This document shows positions 17,664 through 25,760 of a stretch of DNA of 64,000 nt, in pieces. Numbering within the stretch: position 1 is the stretch's first letter; each line of letters starts with the position of its first letter. Under the pieces are notes generated by a model. It was not told the DNA's origin, did not search any database, and was given only the letters and a program-made list of their open reading frames with translations. The position numbers and the translations under genes were made by a program. The DNA comes from Pseudomonas gingeri (GTDB lineage Bacteria; Pseudomonadota; Gammaproteobacteria; Pseudomonadales; Pseudomonadaceae): contig NZ_JACAOR010000011.1 of NCBI RefSeq assembly GCF_013386115.1, positions 310,001-374,000 on the forward strand, read 5' to 3'.

Positions 17664-17836
17664 CGGTCGGCAGGCGCGAGTGGGTCAGGCGCGCCTGAAG
17701 ACTAGCTCCAATCCTGTCAAACCGTTAGCCGGTGTCCAGGGGCACGGTCTGTCGGCGGCGTACCGGGCTTTCTCGATGTCCTGATCGCGGCGGTGGCGAG
17801 CGATGCGGGGCATGGATTTTCAAGGCCTTGCAGTGA

Positions 17837-18679
17837 TCACTTCAGGCGCTTGAGCAACTCATCGCCCACCGCGGTAGCCGAGCCTGGGTTCTGGCCGGTG
17901 ATCAGTTCGCGGTCGACCACCACATGGGCGGCCCAGGGTGAGGTGTTGCTGCTGTACAGCCCGCCGGCCTGTTCCAGGGCGGTCTGCGGATAGAACTTCA
18001 TGCGTCCGCCGGCCAGCAGGCCCTTGGCAAGTTCTTCTTCCTGATTGCTGATCACGGTCATTTTGTAGCCCGCATAGATCCAGTCCGGCTTGCCGGCTGC
18101 TTTCCCGTCGTGTTCCATCTGCTGTTTGAAACCGTCGGCGTCGGCCAGGGTCGAGAGCAGGGCAATCGGCCCGTGACAGACCAGTGCCGTGGTCTTGCCG
18201 CGGGCATGGAGGTCCGCCAGCAGTTTGCCCAGGCGCGGGCTGGTCAGCAGGTCTTGCATCGGCGCATGGCCGCCGGGGATATAGACCGCATCGAAATGCC
18301 GATAGCCGATCTGCTCGACCCGCGACAGGCTGATCACCGGCGATTCCCCGGCCGAGGTCAGCTTGAGCCGTTCCAGCAACGCGGCGTGGGTATTCATTGC
18401 CGCCTGGTCGTTATTGAAATACATCGGGTCCAGCGAACTCTTGTCCAGCGTCGGGGCATCGCCATTGGGCGTGGCGAAGGTCACCTGGTGGCCGGCGTCC
18501 AGCAGGCGCTTGACCGGTTGCATCAGTTCGTTGAGATAGAAACCGGTGGGGAATACCTTGCCGTCCTGCAGGTCGAGATGGTTGGCATCCGACAGCACCA
18601 CCAGCACATTGGCGGCCTGGGCGCCAAGGCTGGCGGTGGCGAGGGTGATGGCCATGGCCAGTTTGAGTATGGGTTTCAT
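17837..18679 (-). CDS. Exported DJ-1/PfpI-family protein (type 1 glutamine amidotransferase-like)
   Basis: A 280-residue protein with a cleavable signal peptide (MKPILKLAMAITLATASLGA then QAA). The mature part has the DJ-1/PfpI fold: VLVVLSDANHLDL at the start, YIPGGHAPMQDL, and the nucleophile elbow TTALVCHGPIALL with Cys followed by His. Members include glyoxalase III/Hsp31-like enzymes and peptidase-like proteins; export to the periplasm is the distinctive feature here. GGAG lies six bases before the ATG at 18679. It is transcribed divergently from a LysR gene 102 bp away, the likely regulator. Substrate unknown. Confidence 0.85.
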   Translation of the reverse strand: MKPILKLAMAITLATASLGAQAANVLVVLSDANHLDLQDGKVFPTGFYLNELMQPVKRLLDAGHQVTFATPNGDAPTLDKSSLDPMYFNNDQAAMNTHAALLERLKLTSAGESPVISLSRVEQIGYRHFDAVYIPGGHAPMQDLLTSPRLGKLLADLHARGKTTALVCHGPIALLSTLADADGFKQQMEHDGKAAGKPDWIYAGYKMTVISNQEEELAKGLLAGGRMKFYPQTALEQAGGLYSSNTSPWAAHVVVDRELITGQNPGSATAVGDELLKRLK

Positions 18680-18781
18680 GTGAGGCTCCGAAGTGCGAAT
18701 GAACAGGCTGACGACTTTATTGATGCCTGGATGGGCGATAAAGTAGCCTCGCAGGAATTCATCTGGCCTCTGGAGGCAATA

Positions 18782-19687
18782 ATGGCGCGGCGATTCGATT
18801 ACCTTGGCGATGTCGAGGCGTTCGTCACGGTGGTCGAGCAGGGCACCGTCAGTGCCGGGGCCGTGGCTCTGGGAACGACGCCCTCGGTGATCAGCCGGGC
18901 GATTGCGCGGCTGGAAAGCCGGCTCGGCGTCCAGTTGCTGCGGCGCACTACCCGGCGCCTGAGCCTGACCGAGGCCGGGCGCCTGTATCTGGAGCAGTCG
19001 CGCCAGGCCTTCAGCCTGATCGACGACGCCGAGCGCGCCATCCAGGGACAGGATGGCGCGCTGAGCGGGCGCATCCGCCTGAGCGTGCCGACCACCTACG
19101 GCCACTATCGTCTGCCACCGTTACTGAAGCGCTTCCACGCGGCGCATCCCGATGTGCGGATCGAATTGAGCATCACCAACCGCAATGTCGACCTGGTTGC
19201 CGAAGGGTATGACCTGGCGATTCGCCTGGGGGCGTTACCCGACAGCGGTCTGATCGGCCGCAAGCTGGAGGATGCGCTGCTCTGTGTGGTGGCCGCGCCG
19301 GACTACCTCAAGCGCTGCGGCACGCCGCTGCATCTCGGGGAACTGGCCCGGCACCAGTGCCTGCCCTTTGTCATGCCCAGCAGCGGGCGGGTCGGCCACT
19401 GGCTGTTTCGCGACGGTGAGCGGGAGGTCGACTGGGCGCCGGCGGCCGGTATCGAGGTGACCGACGATGTGCTGGGCATCGTGTCCCTGGCCGAGCACGG
19501 CCTGGGTCTCTGCCAGACCTACGAGTTCATCGTCCGCGAGCGCCTTGCCAATGGCCGTCTGGTCAAGCTGCTGGAGCCCTGGAGCGGACGTACCCGGCCG
19601 TTCTCGCTGATCTATCCGCCACACCGGCAACTGTCGGCGGCGTGCCGGGCCTTTATCGATTTCATGAGCACGGCGGTGGCGAGCTGA
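18782..19687 (+). CDS. LysR-family transcriptional regulator divergent from the DJ-1 gene
   Basis: A 301-residue LysR-type regulator. The N-terminal winged helix-turn-helix is clear (FVTVVEQGTVSAGAVALGTT, then PSVISRAIARLESRLGVQLL and TRRLSLTEAGRLYLEQ). The effector domain follows from about residue 90 (IRLSVPTTYGHYRLPPLL). The ATG at 18782 follows CTGGAGGCAATA, a strong ribosome site. The divergent layout suggests that it controls the exported DJ-1/PfpI gene. The effector is unknown. Confidence 0.93.
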   Translation: MARRFDYLGDVEAFVTVVEQGTVSAGAVALGTTPSVISRAIARLESRLGVQLLRRTTRRLSLTEAGRLYLEQSRQAFSLIDDAERAIQGQDGALSGRIRLSVPTTYGHYRLPPLLKRFHAAHPDVRIELSITNRNVDLVAEGYDLAIRLGALPDSGLIGRKLEDALLCVVAAPDYLKRCGTPLHLGELARHQCLPFVMPSSGRVGHWLFRDGEREVDWAPAAGIEVTDDVLGIVSLAEHGLGLCQTYEFIVRERLANGRLVKLLEPWSGRTRPFSLIYPPHRQLSAACRAFIDFMSTAVAS

Positions 19688-19714
19688 TACACGGTCCTGC
19701 TTTTCAAGGCTTTA

Positions 19715-19728
19715 CTGGCCTGGATCAA
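19715..19728 (+). promoter_or_regulatory. Candidate ANR (FNR-type) box upstream of hcnA
   Basis: CTGGCCTGGATCAA has a perfect right half-site (ATCAA) of the TTGAT-N4-ATCAA consensus and a weak left half-site (CTGGC). Its centre is about 41 bp upstream of the start predicted from a -10-like TATCGT at 19751-19756, the class II position for ANR activation. hcnABC promoters of fluorescent pseudomonads are known to need ANR under low oxygen. Assignment is by pattern and position. Confidence 0.5.
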
Positions 19729-19774
19729 GGTTTTGCCCGGGCAGACTCCTTATCGTGATGGACGATTATGTCAA

Positions 19775-19784
19775 TCACGGATGA
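19775..19784 (+). promoter_or_regulatory. RsmA/RsmE binding site in the hcnA leader
   Basis: TCACGGATGA matches the RsmA/RsmE consensus (A/U)CANGGANG(U/A) at every position, 8 bases before the hcnA start codon. A second GGA at 19788-19790 (ACGGACC) forms the weak ribosome-binding site. In P. protegens CHA0 the hcnA leader has an equivalent site, where RsmA/E block translation until GacA-driven small RNAs remove them. The same control is very likely here. Confidence 0.8.
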
Positions 19785-19792
19785 TACGGACC

Positions 19793-20107
19793 ATGCACGA
19801 CCTGGATCGAAAATACGATATCCAGCCCCTTGTCCGGGCGGATATGACCCTCCATCTGAACGGCCAGAGTGTAGTGGCGGCGGCAGGCGAGACAGTGCTC
19901 TCGGTACTCCAGTCGGTCGGCCTGCGCCAGGTTTCGCGCAACGATCACGGGCAAGTGGCAGGTGCCTTCTGTGGCATGGGGGTGTGCCAGAGCTGTCTGG
20001 TATCGATTGACGGCCGGCTCAAGCGCCGGGCCTGCCAGACCCTGGTCCGGCCGGGCATGCGCATCGAGACCGGAGTCAGCCGGTTTGCCGTGCTGGAGGT
20101 GCTATGA
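19793..20107 (+). CDS. hcnA: Hydrogen cyanide synthase subunit HcnA ([2Fe-2S] protein)
   Basis: A 104-residue ferredoxin-like subunit of the membrane-associated complex that oxidises glycine to HCN and CO2. The cysteine set AFCGMGVCQSCLV plus the later Cys in KRRACQT forms the [2Fe-2S] site. The start MHDLDRKYDIQPLVRADMT aligns with known HcnA starts, so ATG 19793 was preferred to the ATG at 19781. The stop overlaps hcnB by 4 bp. Expression is probably controlled by ANR at the promoter and RsmA/E at the leader. Confidence 0.95.
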   Translation: MHDLDRKYDIQPLVRADMTLHLNGQSVVAAAGETVLSVLQSVGLRQVSRNDHGQVAGAFCGMGVCQSCLVSIDGRLKRRACQTLVRPGMRIETGVSRFAVLEVL

Positions 20108-21501
20108 GCCTGCCTCCAGTGATCGTCGGCGGTGGCCCGGCAGGCATGGCCGCCGCGGTTGAACTGGCCCGCCACGGGGTGTCCAGCGTGCTGTTCGAAG
20201 AGGCCTCGCGGTTGGGAGGCGTGGTCTATCGCGGGCCGCTGCGCAGCGGGGTCGACCTCGGTTACCTGGGCGCGCGCTACAGCGCGACCCTGGAGAAACT
20301 CCACGGTGAATTCGCCACCTGCGCCGATCGCGTCGAGGTGCGTTGCAACACCCGGATCGTCGGCGGTGAGGGCGCGCGGACGCTGATGGCGCTGGATGCC
20401 GACGAGTCCCTGCAACAGATCGAGTACCCGCAGTTGCTGCTGGCGGCCGGCTGCCATGAGCGCAATGTGCCGTTTCCCGGCTGGACCCTGCCCGGGGTGA
20501 TGCTGCTGGGCGGCCTGCAACTGCAGATCAAGAGCGGCGTGGTCAAGCCGCTGGGGACCACGGTGATCGCCGGTACCGGGCCGTTGCTGCCGCTGGTGGC
20601 CTGCCAGTTGCACGCGGCGGGCGTAGCGGTTGCCGGTGTCTACGAGGCCAGTGCCTTCGCTCGGATCGCCCGGGAAAGCCTGGCGCTGTTGCACAAGCCG
20701 CAGATGTTCCTCGATGGCCTGAGCATGCTCGCCTACCTGAAATTGCACGGCATCGCCATGAACTATGGCTGGGGTGTGGTCGAGGCACAGGGCCAGGACG
20801 AGTTGATGCGCGTGACCCTGGCGCCTTATTCCGCTGACTGGCAAGCGGACCTGCGGCGTGCCCATCAGGTCGAGGCCCAGACCCTGGCCGTCGGCTACGG
20901 ATTTATCCCGCGCACCCAGCTCAGCCAGCAGATGGGCCTGGGCCATGGCTTCAATGCCGACGGCTACCTGTGTGCCGAAACCAATATCTGGCAGCAGAGC
21001 AGCGAGCCGCATATCCACCTGGCCGGGGACATGGGCGGTATTCGTGGTGGCGAGGCGGCGATGCTGGCCGGGCGGATCGCCGCGGTATCGATCCTGATGC
21101 AACGCGATGTCCTCGACGCCGAGGCCGCCCTGGCGTTGCGCCAGGTCTATCTCGACAAGCTGGCGGGCATCAGGAAATTCCGCTCGGGGGTCGACCGCTA
21201 CACCCGGCGCGGTATCCGGCAGATCGACCTGGCGAAGGCCGATACGGTGGTCTGTCGTTGCGAACATGCGACCCGGGCCGATATCGACCGGGCGCTGTCC
21301 CAGGGTGTTGAGGACATGGCCGGCCTGAAGATGCGCACCCGCGTCAGCATGGGCGATTGCCAGGGGCGGATGTGTGTCGGCTATTGCAGCGACCGTCTGC
21401 GCGAGGCCACCGGGCGCGCCGATGTCGGCTGGTTGCGGCCACGTTTTCCCATCGAGCCGATTCCCTTTTCCGCTTTCCAGCACCTGGGCAAGGACGCCTG
21501 A
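20104..21501 (+). CDS. hcnB: Hydrogen cyanide synthase subunit HcnB (FAD/NAD-binding)
   Basis: A 465-residue flavoprotein subunit of HCN synthase. The N-terminus has the dinucleotide-binding motif VIVGGGPAGMAAA, a second nucleotide site occurs near VIAGTGPLLPL, and the family-specific block LPGVMLLGGLQLQIKSGVV is intact. The C-terminal BFD-like [2Fe-2S] cysteines are present (VCRCEHATRAD and GDCQGRMCVGYC). The length matches HcnB of other pseudomonads. It is translationally coupled to hcnA and followed 3 bp later by hcnC. Confidence 0.95.
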   Translation: MSLPPVIVGGGPAGMAAAVELARHGVSSVLFEEASRLGGVVYRGPLRSGVDLGYLGARYSATLEKLHGEFATCADRVEVRCNTRIVGGEGARTLMALDADESLQQIEYPQLLLAAGCHERNVPFPGWTLPGVMLLGGLQLQIKSGVVKPLGTTVIAGTGPLLPLVACQLHAAGVAVAGVYEASAFARIARESLALLHKPQMFLDGLSMLAYLKLHGIAMNYGWGVVEAQGQDELMRVTLAPYSADWQADLRRAHQVEAQTLAVGYGFIPRTQLSQQMGLGHGFNADGYLCAETNIWQQSSEPHIHLAGDMGGIRGGEAAMLAGRIAAVSILMQRDVLDAEAALALRQVYLDKLAGIRKFRSGVDRYTRRGIRQIDLAKADTVVCRCEHATRADIDRALSQGVEDMAGLKMRTRVSMGDCQGRMCVGYCSDRLREATGRADVGWLRPRFPIEPIPFSAFQHLGKDA

Positions 21502-21504
21502 ACC

Positions 21505-22773
21505 ATGAGCAGAACCTACGATGTCGTGATTGCCGGTGGCGGTGTGATCGGTGCTTCCTGTGCCTATCATCTGTCGCGCCAGAAGAAACTGCGGATTGCC
21601 CTGATCGACGCCAAGCGTCCGGGCAACGCGACCCGCGCTTCGGCCGGCGGCCTGTGGGCCATCGGCGAATCGGTGGGGCTGGGTTGCGGGGTGATCTTCT
21701 TTCGCATGATGTCCGCCCAACGCCGTCGCGAGGCCCATGGCGCGGCGGTGGCGGTGGACGCCAGCACGCCGCATATCCTGCCACCGGCCTTCTTCGAGTT
21801 TGCCTTGCAGTCCAATGCGCTGTACCCGGAACTGCATCGCGAGCTGATCGAGCGCCATGGCATGGATTTCAAGTTCGAACGCACCGGCCTGAAATACGTG
21901 ATCTACGACGATGAAGATCGTTTGTATGCCGAGCATATCGTTTCGCGCATCCCGCACCTGGCGGACCAGTTGCGCTGGCTGGATCGCGAGTCCCTGCGCG
22001 AAGCCGAGCCGGCGGTGAGCCCCGAGGCGCAAGGCGCGCTGGAGTTTCTCTGTGATCACCAGGTCAGTCCCTTCCGCCTGGCCGATGCCTATACCGAGGC
22101 GGCGCGGCAGAATGGCGTGGACCTGTACTTCAATACCAACGTCACCGAAGTCCTGCATCAGGGCGAGCGTGTCAGTGGCGTGCGGACCGCGGAGGCGGGC
22201 GAGTTCCATTGCGCGACCCTGATCAACGCCGCCGGCGCCTGGGCGGCCGAGCTCAGCCGGCAGGCCACCGGCATCGCGATCCCGGTCAGGCCGGTCAAGG
22301 GCCAGATTCTCCTGACCGAGCGCCTGCCCAGCCTGTTGCAGGGCTGCCTGACCACCAGTGACTGCTACATGGCGCAGAAGGACAACGGGGAAATCCTCAT
22401 TGGCAGCACCACCGAGGACAAGGGCTTCGACGTGAGTACCACCTTCCCCGAGGTAACGGCGCTGGTGCAGGGGGCGATTCGCTGCGTGCCGCAACTCGGG
22501 GAGATCAATCTCAAGCGCTGCTGGGCCGGCCTGCGTCCCGGGTCGCCCGACGAGCTGCCGATCCTCGGGCCGATGGCGGGTGTCGACGGCTACCTCAATG
22601 CCTGCGGGCATTTCCGCACCGGCATTCTCACGTCGGCGATCACCGGGGTCATGCTCGAACGCCTGCTCCATCAGCAGTCGTTGCCGCTGGACATCACGCC
22701 GTTCCTGGCGGATCGCTTCGATTTTGCCGACGGGCTTGCCCAAAGGCGGCAGATAGCGGTATCTACTCGGTAG
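21505..22773 (+). CDS. hcnC: Hydrogen cyanide synthase subunit HcnC (glycine-oxidising flavoprotein)
   Basis: A 422-residue DadA/glycine-oxidase-like flavoprotein, the third subunit of HCN synthase. It has the FAD motif IAGGGVIGASCAYHL at the N-terminus, the RASAGGLWAIGESVGLGCG block and the C-terminal CWAGLRPGSPDELPILGP segment characteristic of amine/amino-acid oxidases of this family. With HcnA and HcnB it forms the complete operon; all three subunits look intact, so the strain should be cyanogenic when GacA and ANR are active. Confidence 0.95.
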   Translation: MSRTYDVVIAGGGVIGASCAYHLSRQKKLRIALIDAKRPGNATRASAGGLWAIGESVGLGCGVIFFRMMSAQRRREAHGAAVAVDASTPHILPPAFFEFALQSNALYPELHRELIERHGMDFKFERTGLKYVIYDDEDRLYAEHIVSRIPHLADQLRWLDRESLREAEPAVSPEAQGALEFLCDHQVSPFRLADAYTEAARQNGVDLYFNTNVTEVLHQGERVSGVRTAEAGEFHCATLINAAGAWAAELSRQATGIAIPVRPVKGQILLTERLPSLLQGCLTTSDCYMAQKDNGEILIGSTTEDKGFDVSTTFPEVTALVQGAIRCVPQLGEINLKRCWAGLRPGSPDELPILGPMAGVDGYLNACGHFRTGILTSAITGVMLERLLHQQSLPLDITPFLADRFDFADGLAQRRQIAVSTR

Positions 22774-22817
22774 TTCCCGCGGCTCAAGCGCCGAGCCGCC
22801 CCCGAGTGGATACCCGT

Positions 22818-23738
22818 ATGGACTATTTCGCCGCGTTGACGGCCTTTGTCGAAGCCGCCCAGGCCAACAACTTTTCCCGGGCGGCCGAGAAGCTCTCGAT
22901 CAAGGCCTCGACCGTATCGCGCTACATCAAGGACCTGGAGCAGGACCTGGGGATCGCCCTGTTCAATCGTTCGACCCGTACCCTGCGCCTGACCGAGGGT
23001 GGTGAAACCTTCCTGCACCATGCGTTGCGGGTACTGGCCGAACTGGATCAGGCCAGGGCCGCGACCTCGGCGCTGAACCAGCAACCCCGGGGCCTGCTCA
23101 AGCTCAACCTGCCGCCGGCCTTCGCCCGCCACCATGTGTTGCCGCTGCTCGGCGACTTTGCCAGACGCTTTCCGGAAATTCGCCTGGAGCTGACCCTGGA
23201 AGACAGCCACGTCAACCTGATCAGTGCCGGCGTCGACCTGGCGCTGCGCGTCGGTGTGTTGCCGGACTCTTCGCTCAAGGCCCGCAAGCTGGCGGCCGAA
23301 CACACGCTGCTGTGCGTCAGCCCTGGATATGCCCGGCAGCATCCGGCACCGGGCTCACCGCAGGAGCTGGCGGAGTGTGGCACGCTGTTGAACGGCAACC
23401 TGCCCGACGAAGTGTTTTTTGTGCCGCGGCAGGCGCCAGGGGCCCAGGCCGAGCGTGTCGTGCTCAGGGGGGATCTGCGCATCAACGATCTGGATGCGCA
23501 ACTGCTGGCGGTGCGCCAGGGCCTGGGCATGGCGTTGTTGCCGGACTGGCTGGTGAATGATTTGCTCAGGCAGGGCGAACTGCTGCACTGGCTGCCCGAC
23601 TGGCAGGCCCAGGCCACGCAGATCGCCTCGTCGCTGTGGTTCGTCTATCCGCCCAAGCGCACCGTCTCGTCGAAGGTGCGCAGCTTTATCGACTTCATGC
23701 TCGAACGTATCGGCACACCGCCTTACTGGCAGCGTTGA
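22818..23738 (+). CDS. LysR-family transcriptional regulator downstream of hcnC
   Basis: A 306-residue LysR-type regulator with a standard N-terminal winged helix (LTAFVEAAQANNFSRAAEKL, then SIKASTVSRYIKDLEQDLG and STRTLRLTEGGETFL) and an effector domain from about residue 90. The ATG at 22818 is preferred over a GTG at 22806 because MDYFAALTAFVEAA matches the usual family start. It lies 44 bp after hcnC in the same direction, so partial co-transcription with hcn is possible. It converges with the cupin gene, leaving only 6 bp between stops. Target unknown. Confidence 0.9.
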   Translation: MDYFAALTAFVEAAQANNFSRAAEKLSIKASTVSRYIKDLEQDLGIALFNRSTRTLRLTEGGETFLHHALRVLAELDQARAATSALNQQPRGLLKLNLPPAFARHHVLPLLGDFARRFPEIRLELTLEDSHVNLISAGVDLALRVGVLPDSSLKARKLAAEHTLLCVSPGYARQHPAPGSPQELAECGTLLNGNLPDEVFFVPRQAPGAQAERVVLRGDLRINDLDAQLLAVRQGLGMALLPDWLVNDLLRQGELLHWLPDWQAQATQIASSLWFVYPPKRTVSSKVRSFIDFMLERIGTPPYWQR

Positions 23739-23744
23739 GAGCGC

Positions 23745-24686
23745 TCAGATGAAGCGGATATCCAGGGCGCGCAGGTAGGTCTGCAGACCGGCATCCTGGA
23801 TGGGGATCAGGAAGGCTTCGCGGTCCGACTCGTTGTAGTGCGCATGCCAGTAACCCGGCGGGGTGACGAACGCCAGTCCAGGCGCCCAGTCGACCCGGGT
23901 CGGGTTGCGGATCTGTCCCTGTTCGTCGACGTCGGTGCCCACCAGGCTGTAGCAACCGGGCGGGCAGTCGATGATGAAATCAAGGGCGATCGACTGGTGG
24001 CGATGGGGTTTCTGGACCGAGCCCGGTGGCAGGATGCCGTACATCGCCCAGAGCACATGGGTCACGGTGCGGGTCTGGGGGAAATGCCGGTTGCCGAGCA
24101 GGATGCTGATGCGGCTGCGGTCCTGGGCACGCGGGTCGTCGGCGGCTTCGCGCAGCTTGGCGTTGGCGATCTGCGCCGGGTACAGGGTGGCGCTGAAGCG
24201 ATCCTGCTGGCTGCTGACACCGAGGTAACGCAGCAACGGTTCGTCATGCACGTAGTAGAAACGGCTGTCCTCGCTGGCGGCCAGTTCCACCGCCTGGCGG
24301 CCGGGCAGGGCGACAAAGCAGCCCTTGTACCAGTCGAACCGGCTCTCGCCCTGGGCCAGGCTGCCATGTCCCGCGATCACATAGAGCACCTGGGAGGTGG
24401 CGTTGGGTTGTAGCGTCAGCGTGTCACCAGCGTTGAGCCGGATAAAGTTGGCACACAGCCCGGGGCCGGTAGCCGGACCTTCGCAACCCAGGGCTTCGCT
24501 CAGGTCCAGGGGCACGAGCCGCGACGGCCCGCTGTCGTAGAGCGAGGCGGGGAAGTCCTGGTAGGGGATGCGCGAGATCAATCCGGCGCTGATCGGGTTG
24601 GCGGCCTTGCTGTATTCGAAGTATTCGGCGTCCTGCTCGCAGGCGGGCAGTTCGGTGCTGGCGATCATCGGCTGTGGACGGTTCAT
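23745..24686 (-). CDS. Bicupin protein (gentisate-dioxygenase-like)
   Basis: A 313-residue cupin. Two beta-barrel halves are visible: the first around GDTLTLQPNATSQVLYVIAG ... GCFVALPG, the second around PPGSVQKPHRHQSIALDFII ... TPPGYWHAHYNES. Only the second half keeps the histidines (HRH and HAH) needed to bind iron or another metal, so one barrel is probably catalytic or sensory and the other structural. The ATG at 24686 follows GAGAGGCCCGAGC. It lies next to a Rieske/GMC cluster, but with an antitoxin gene between. The exact reaction is not clear; dioxygenase or isomerase activity is possible. Confidence 0.75.
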   Translation of the reverse strand: MNRPQPMIASTELPACEQDAEYFEYSKAANPISAGLISRIPYQDFPASLYDSGPSRLVPLDLSEALGCEGPATGPGLCANFIRLNAGDTLTLQPNATSQVLYVIAGHGSLAQGESRFDWYKGCFVALPGRQAVELAASEDSRFYYVHDEPLLRYLGVSSQQDRFSATLYPAQIANAKLREAADDPRAQDRSRISILLGNRHFPQTRTVTHVLWAMYGILPPGSVQKPHRHQSIALDFIIDCPPGCYSLVGTDVDEQGQIRNPTRVDWAPGLAFVTPPGYWHAHYNESDREAFLIPIQDAGLQTYLRALDIRFI

Positions 24687-24834
24687 GCTCGGGCCTCTCG
24701 ACGTTCTGGTTATGGGGCACTGAGCGCTCACTATACGAAGCCCGCCGACGGGGATTAAGGCCCCGGGGGGAACAGCAGTTATGTGCAAAAGGGCAGTGAG
24801 AGCGTGATGCCCGGTTGCAAATCCTCATGTTGCC

Positions 24835-25149
24835 TCAGCCCAGGGAGGCCAGGTGCTCGACGGTTTCGGGGTACTTCTCCACCAGCCGGATCAGCGTGGT
24901 GGCCTGGGCATTGGGCCTGGCGCGGCCCTGCTCCCAGTTCTCCAGGGTCCGGGTGTTGGTGCGCAGGTACAGGGCGAACACCGCCCGAGACAGTTTCAAC
25001 TGGGTGCGGATCGCCACCAGTTCATCGGCGCTGATCGGTTGCAGCTTGCCCAGTTGGACCTTGTGGGTACGCAGGGTGACTTTCCCCTGGCGCTGGTCGG
25101 CCAGTGCATCGAAGCCCTCGACCAGTTCTGCAAAAATGTCACGTTTCAT
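24835..25149 (-). CDS. XRE-family antitoxin (HigA/NadS type)
   Basis: A 104-residue protein whose C-terminal half is an XRE helix-turn-helix: ELVAIRTQLKLSRAVFALYL, then RTNTRTLENWEQGRARPNAQ. This is the usual antitoxin arrangement for RelE/HigB-type pairs in which the toxin gene comes first. Its start overlaps the end of the broken toxin frame by 11 bp (25139-25149), and TGGTTTCTCG-type upstream bases include a GAGGCGAGA ribosome site. It may still repress the promoter at about 25494-25510. With the toxin frameshifted it is probably an orphan antitoxin/regulator. Confidence 0.85.
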   Translation of the reverse strand: MKRDIFAELVEGFDALADQRQGKVTLRTHKVQLGKLQPISADELVAIRTQLKLSRAVFALYLRTNTRTLENWEQGRARPNAQATTLIRLVEKYPETVEHLASLG

Positions 25150-25488
25150 GGTGGTTTCTCGCCTCTATCTCTCTGTTCAGCAGTTGTTTCAGGATGTGCT
25201 TCTGCTGTGGACTCAAATCATCCCGTTCGTCCTTGTCGTACAGGGTGAATAGCCAGAACTGGGAGCCTTGCGGCCACCTGTAGTAGATCACCCGGATGCC
25301 GCCTCGTTTGCCTTTGTGTCGTTGCAGGTCAACGCAACGGACCTTGCGCAGCCCGCGGTGCCCTGGATGACCTCGCCTGCTTCTGGGTTGTGCAGCAAGG
25401 CGAGCTGGAGACAGCGGAATGCCTCGTCGCCCAGGTAGTCTCTGCGATGGCGTTCGAAGGGCGGCAGTTCGATAAACAAAGCATTCAT
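25139..25488 (-). pseudogene. RelE/HigB-type toxin, disrupted by a one-base frameshift
   Basis: Reading starts at ATG 25488 with MNALFIELPPFERHRRDYLG and runs in frame through HNPEAGEVIQGT. Near 25355 the frame shifts by one base; in the next frame the sequence continues as GLRKVRCVDLQRHKGKRGGI, RVIYYRWPQGSQFWLFTLYD, KDERDDLSPQQKHILKQLLN and ends at 25139, a complete RelE/HigB toxin of about 116 residues. The break lies where family members have a Gly-Gly before LRKVR, so a single base is missing from a G-rich codon. This is either a real inactivating deletion or a sequencing error. Confidence 0.85.
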
Positions 25489-25493
25489 TATTT

Positions 25494-25510
25494 GTACGCT
25501 ACTTACGTAT
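25494..25510. promoter_or_regulatory. Candidate toxin-antitoxin operator
   Basis: TACGCTACTTACGTA (25495-25509) is an inverted repeat with TACG/CGTA arms, directly upstream of the toxin start at 25488. HigA/NadS-type antitoxins bind short palindromes at this place. The assignment rests on position and symmetry only. Confidence 0.4.
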
Positions 25511-25760
25511 GGATATAAAGGGGAAAAATATGTCTGCTCTTCACCCTAGTTGAGGCCTGACAGCTCATTTGCAGGACTTTTCCTGCAGTTTTGCGGCTTT
25601 AGGCGGCGGCACCTGCCAGAGGATGGTGGTCAAGGGTGATTGATGTTTTTCCTGCCCAACGGGTCGTTTTCCATCAATCCCGGCCAGGGATGGCGCTCTA
25701 GATTAGGTTCCAACGCCGGCAGCCGAACCGAGCGCTCAACCCTGGTCGAGGAGCACGTCC
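25511..25760 (+). promoter_or_regulatory. Upstream region of the Rieske operon
   Basis: About 250 bp with no gene. It holds a 6-bp hairpin GCAGGA-CTTT-TCCTGC at 25571-25586 followed by a short T-run (AGTTTTG), which could stop transcription from the left or be an operator, and a GAGGAGCACGTCC ribosome site just before the ATG at 25761. No convincing sigma-70 or sigma-54 promoter was picked out by eye. Confidence 0.3.

Noticed and set aside
19945..22743. Long antisense frame opposite hcnABC
   Set aside because: Same GC-driven shadow; the real genes are unmistakable on the plus strand.
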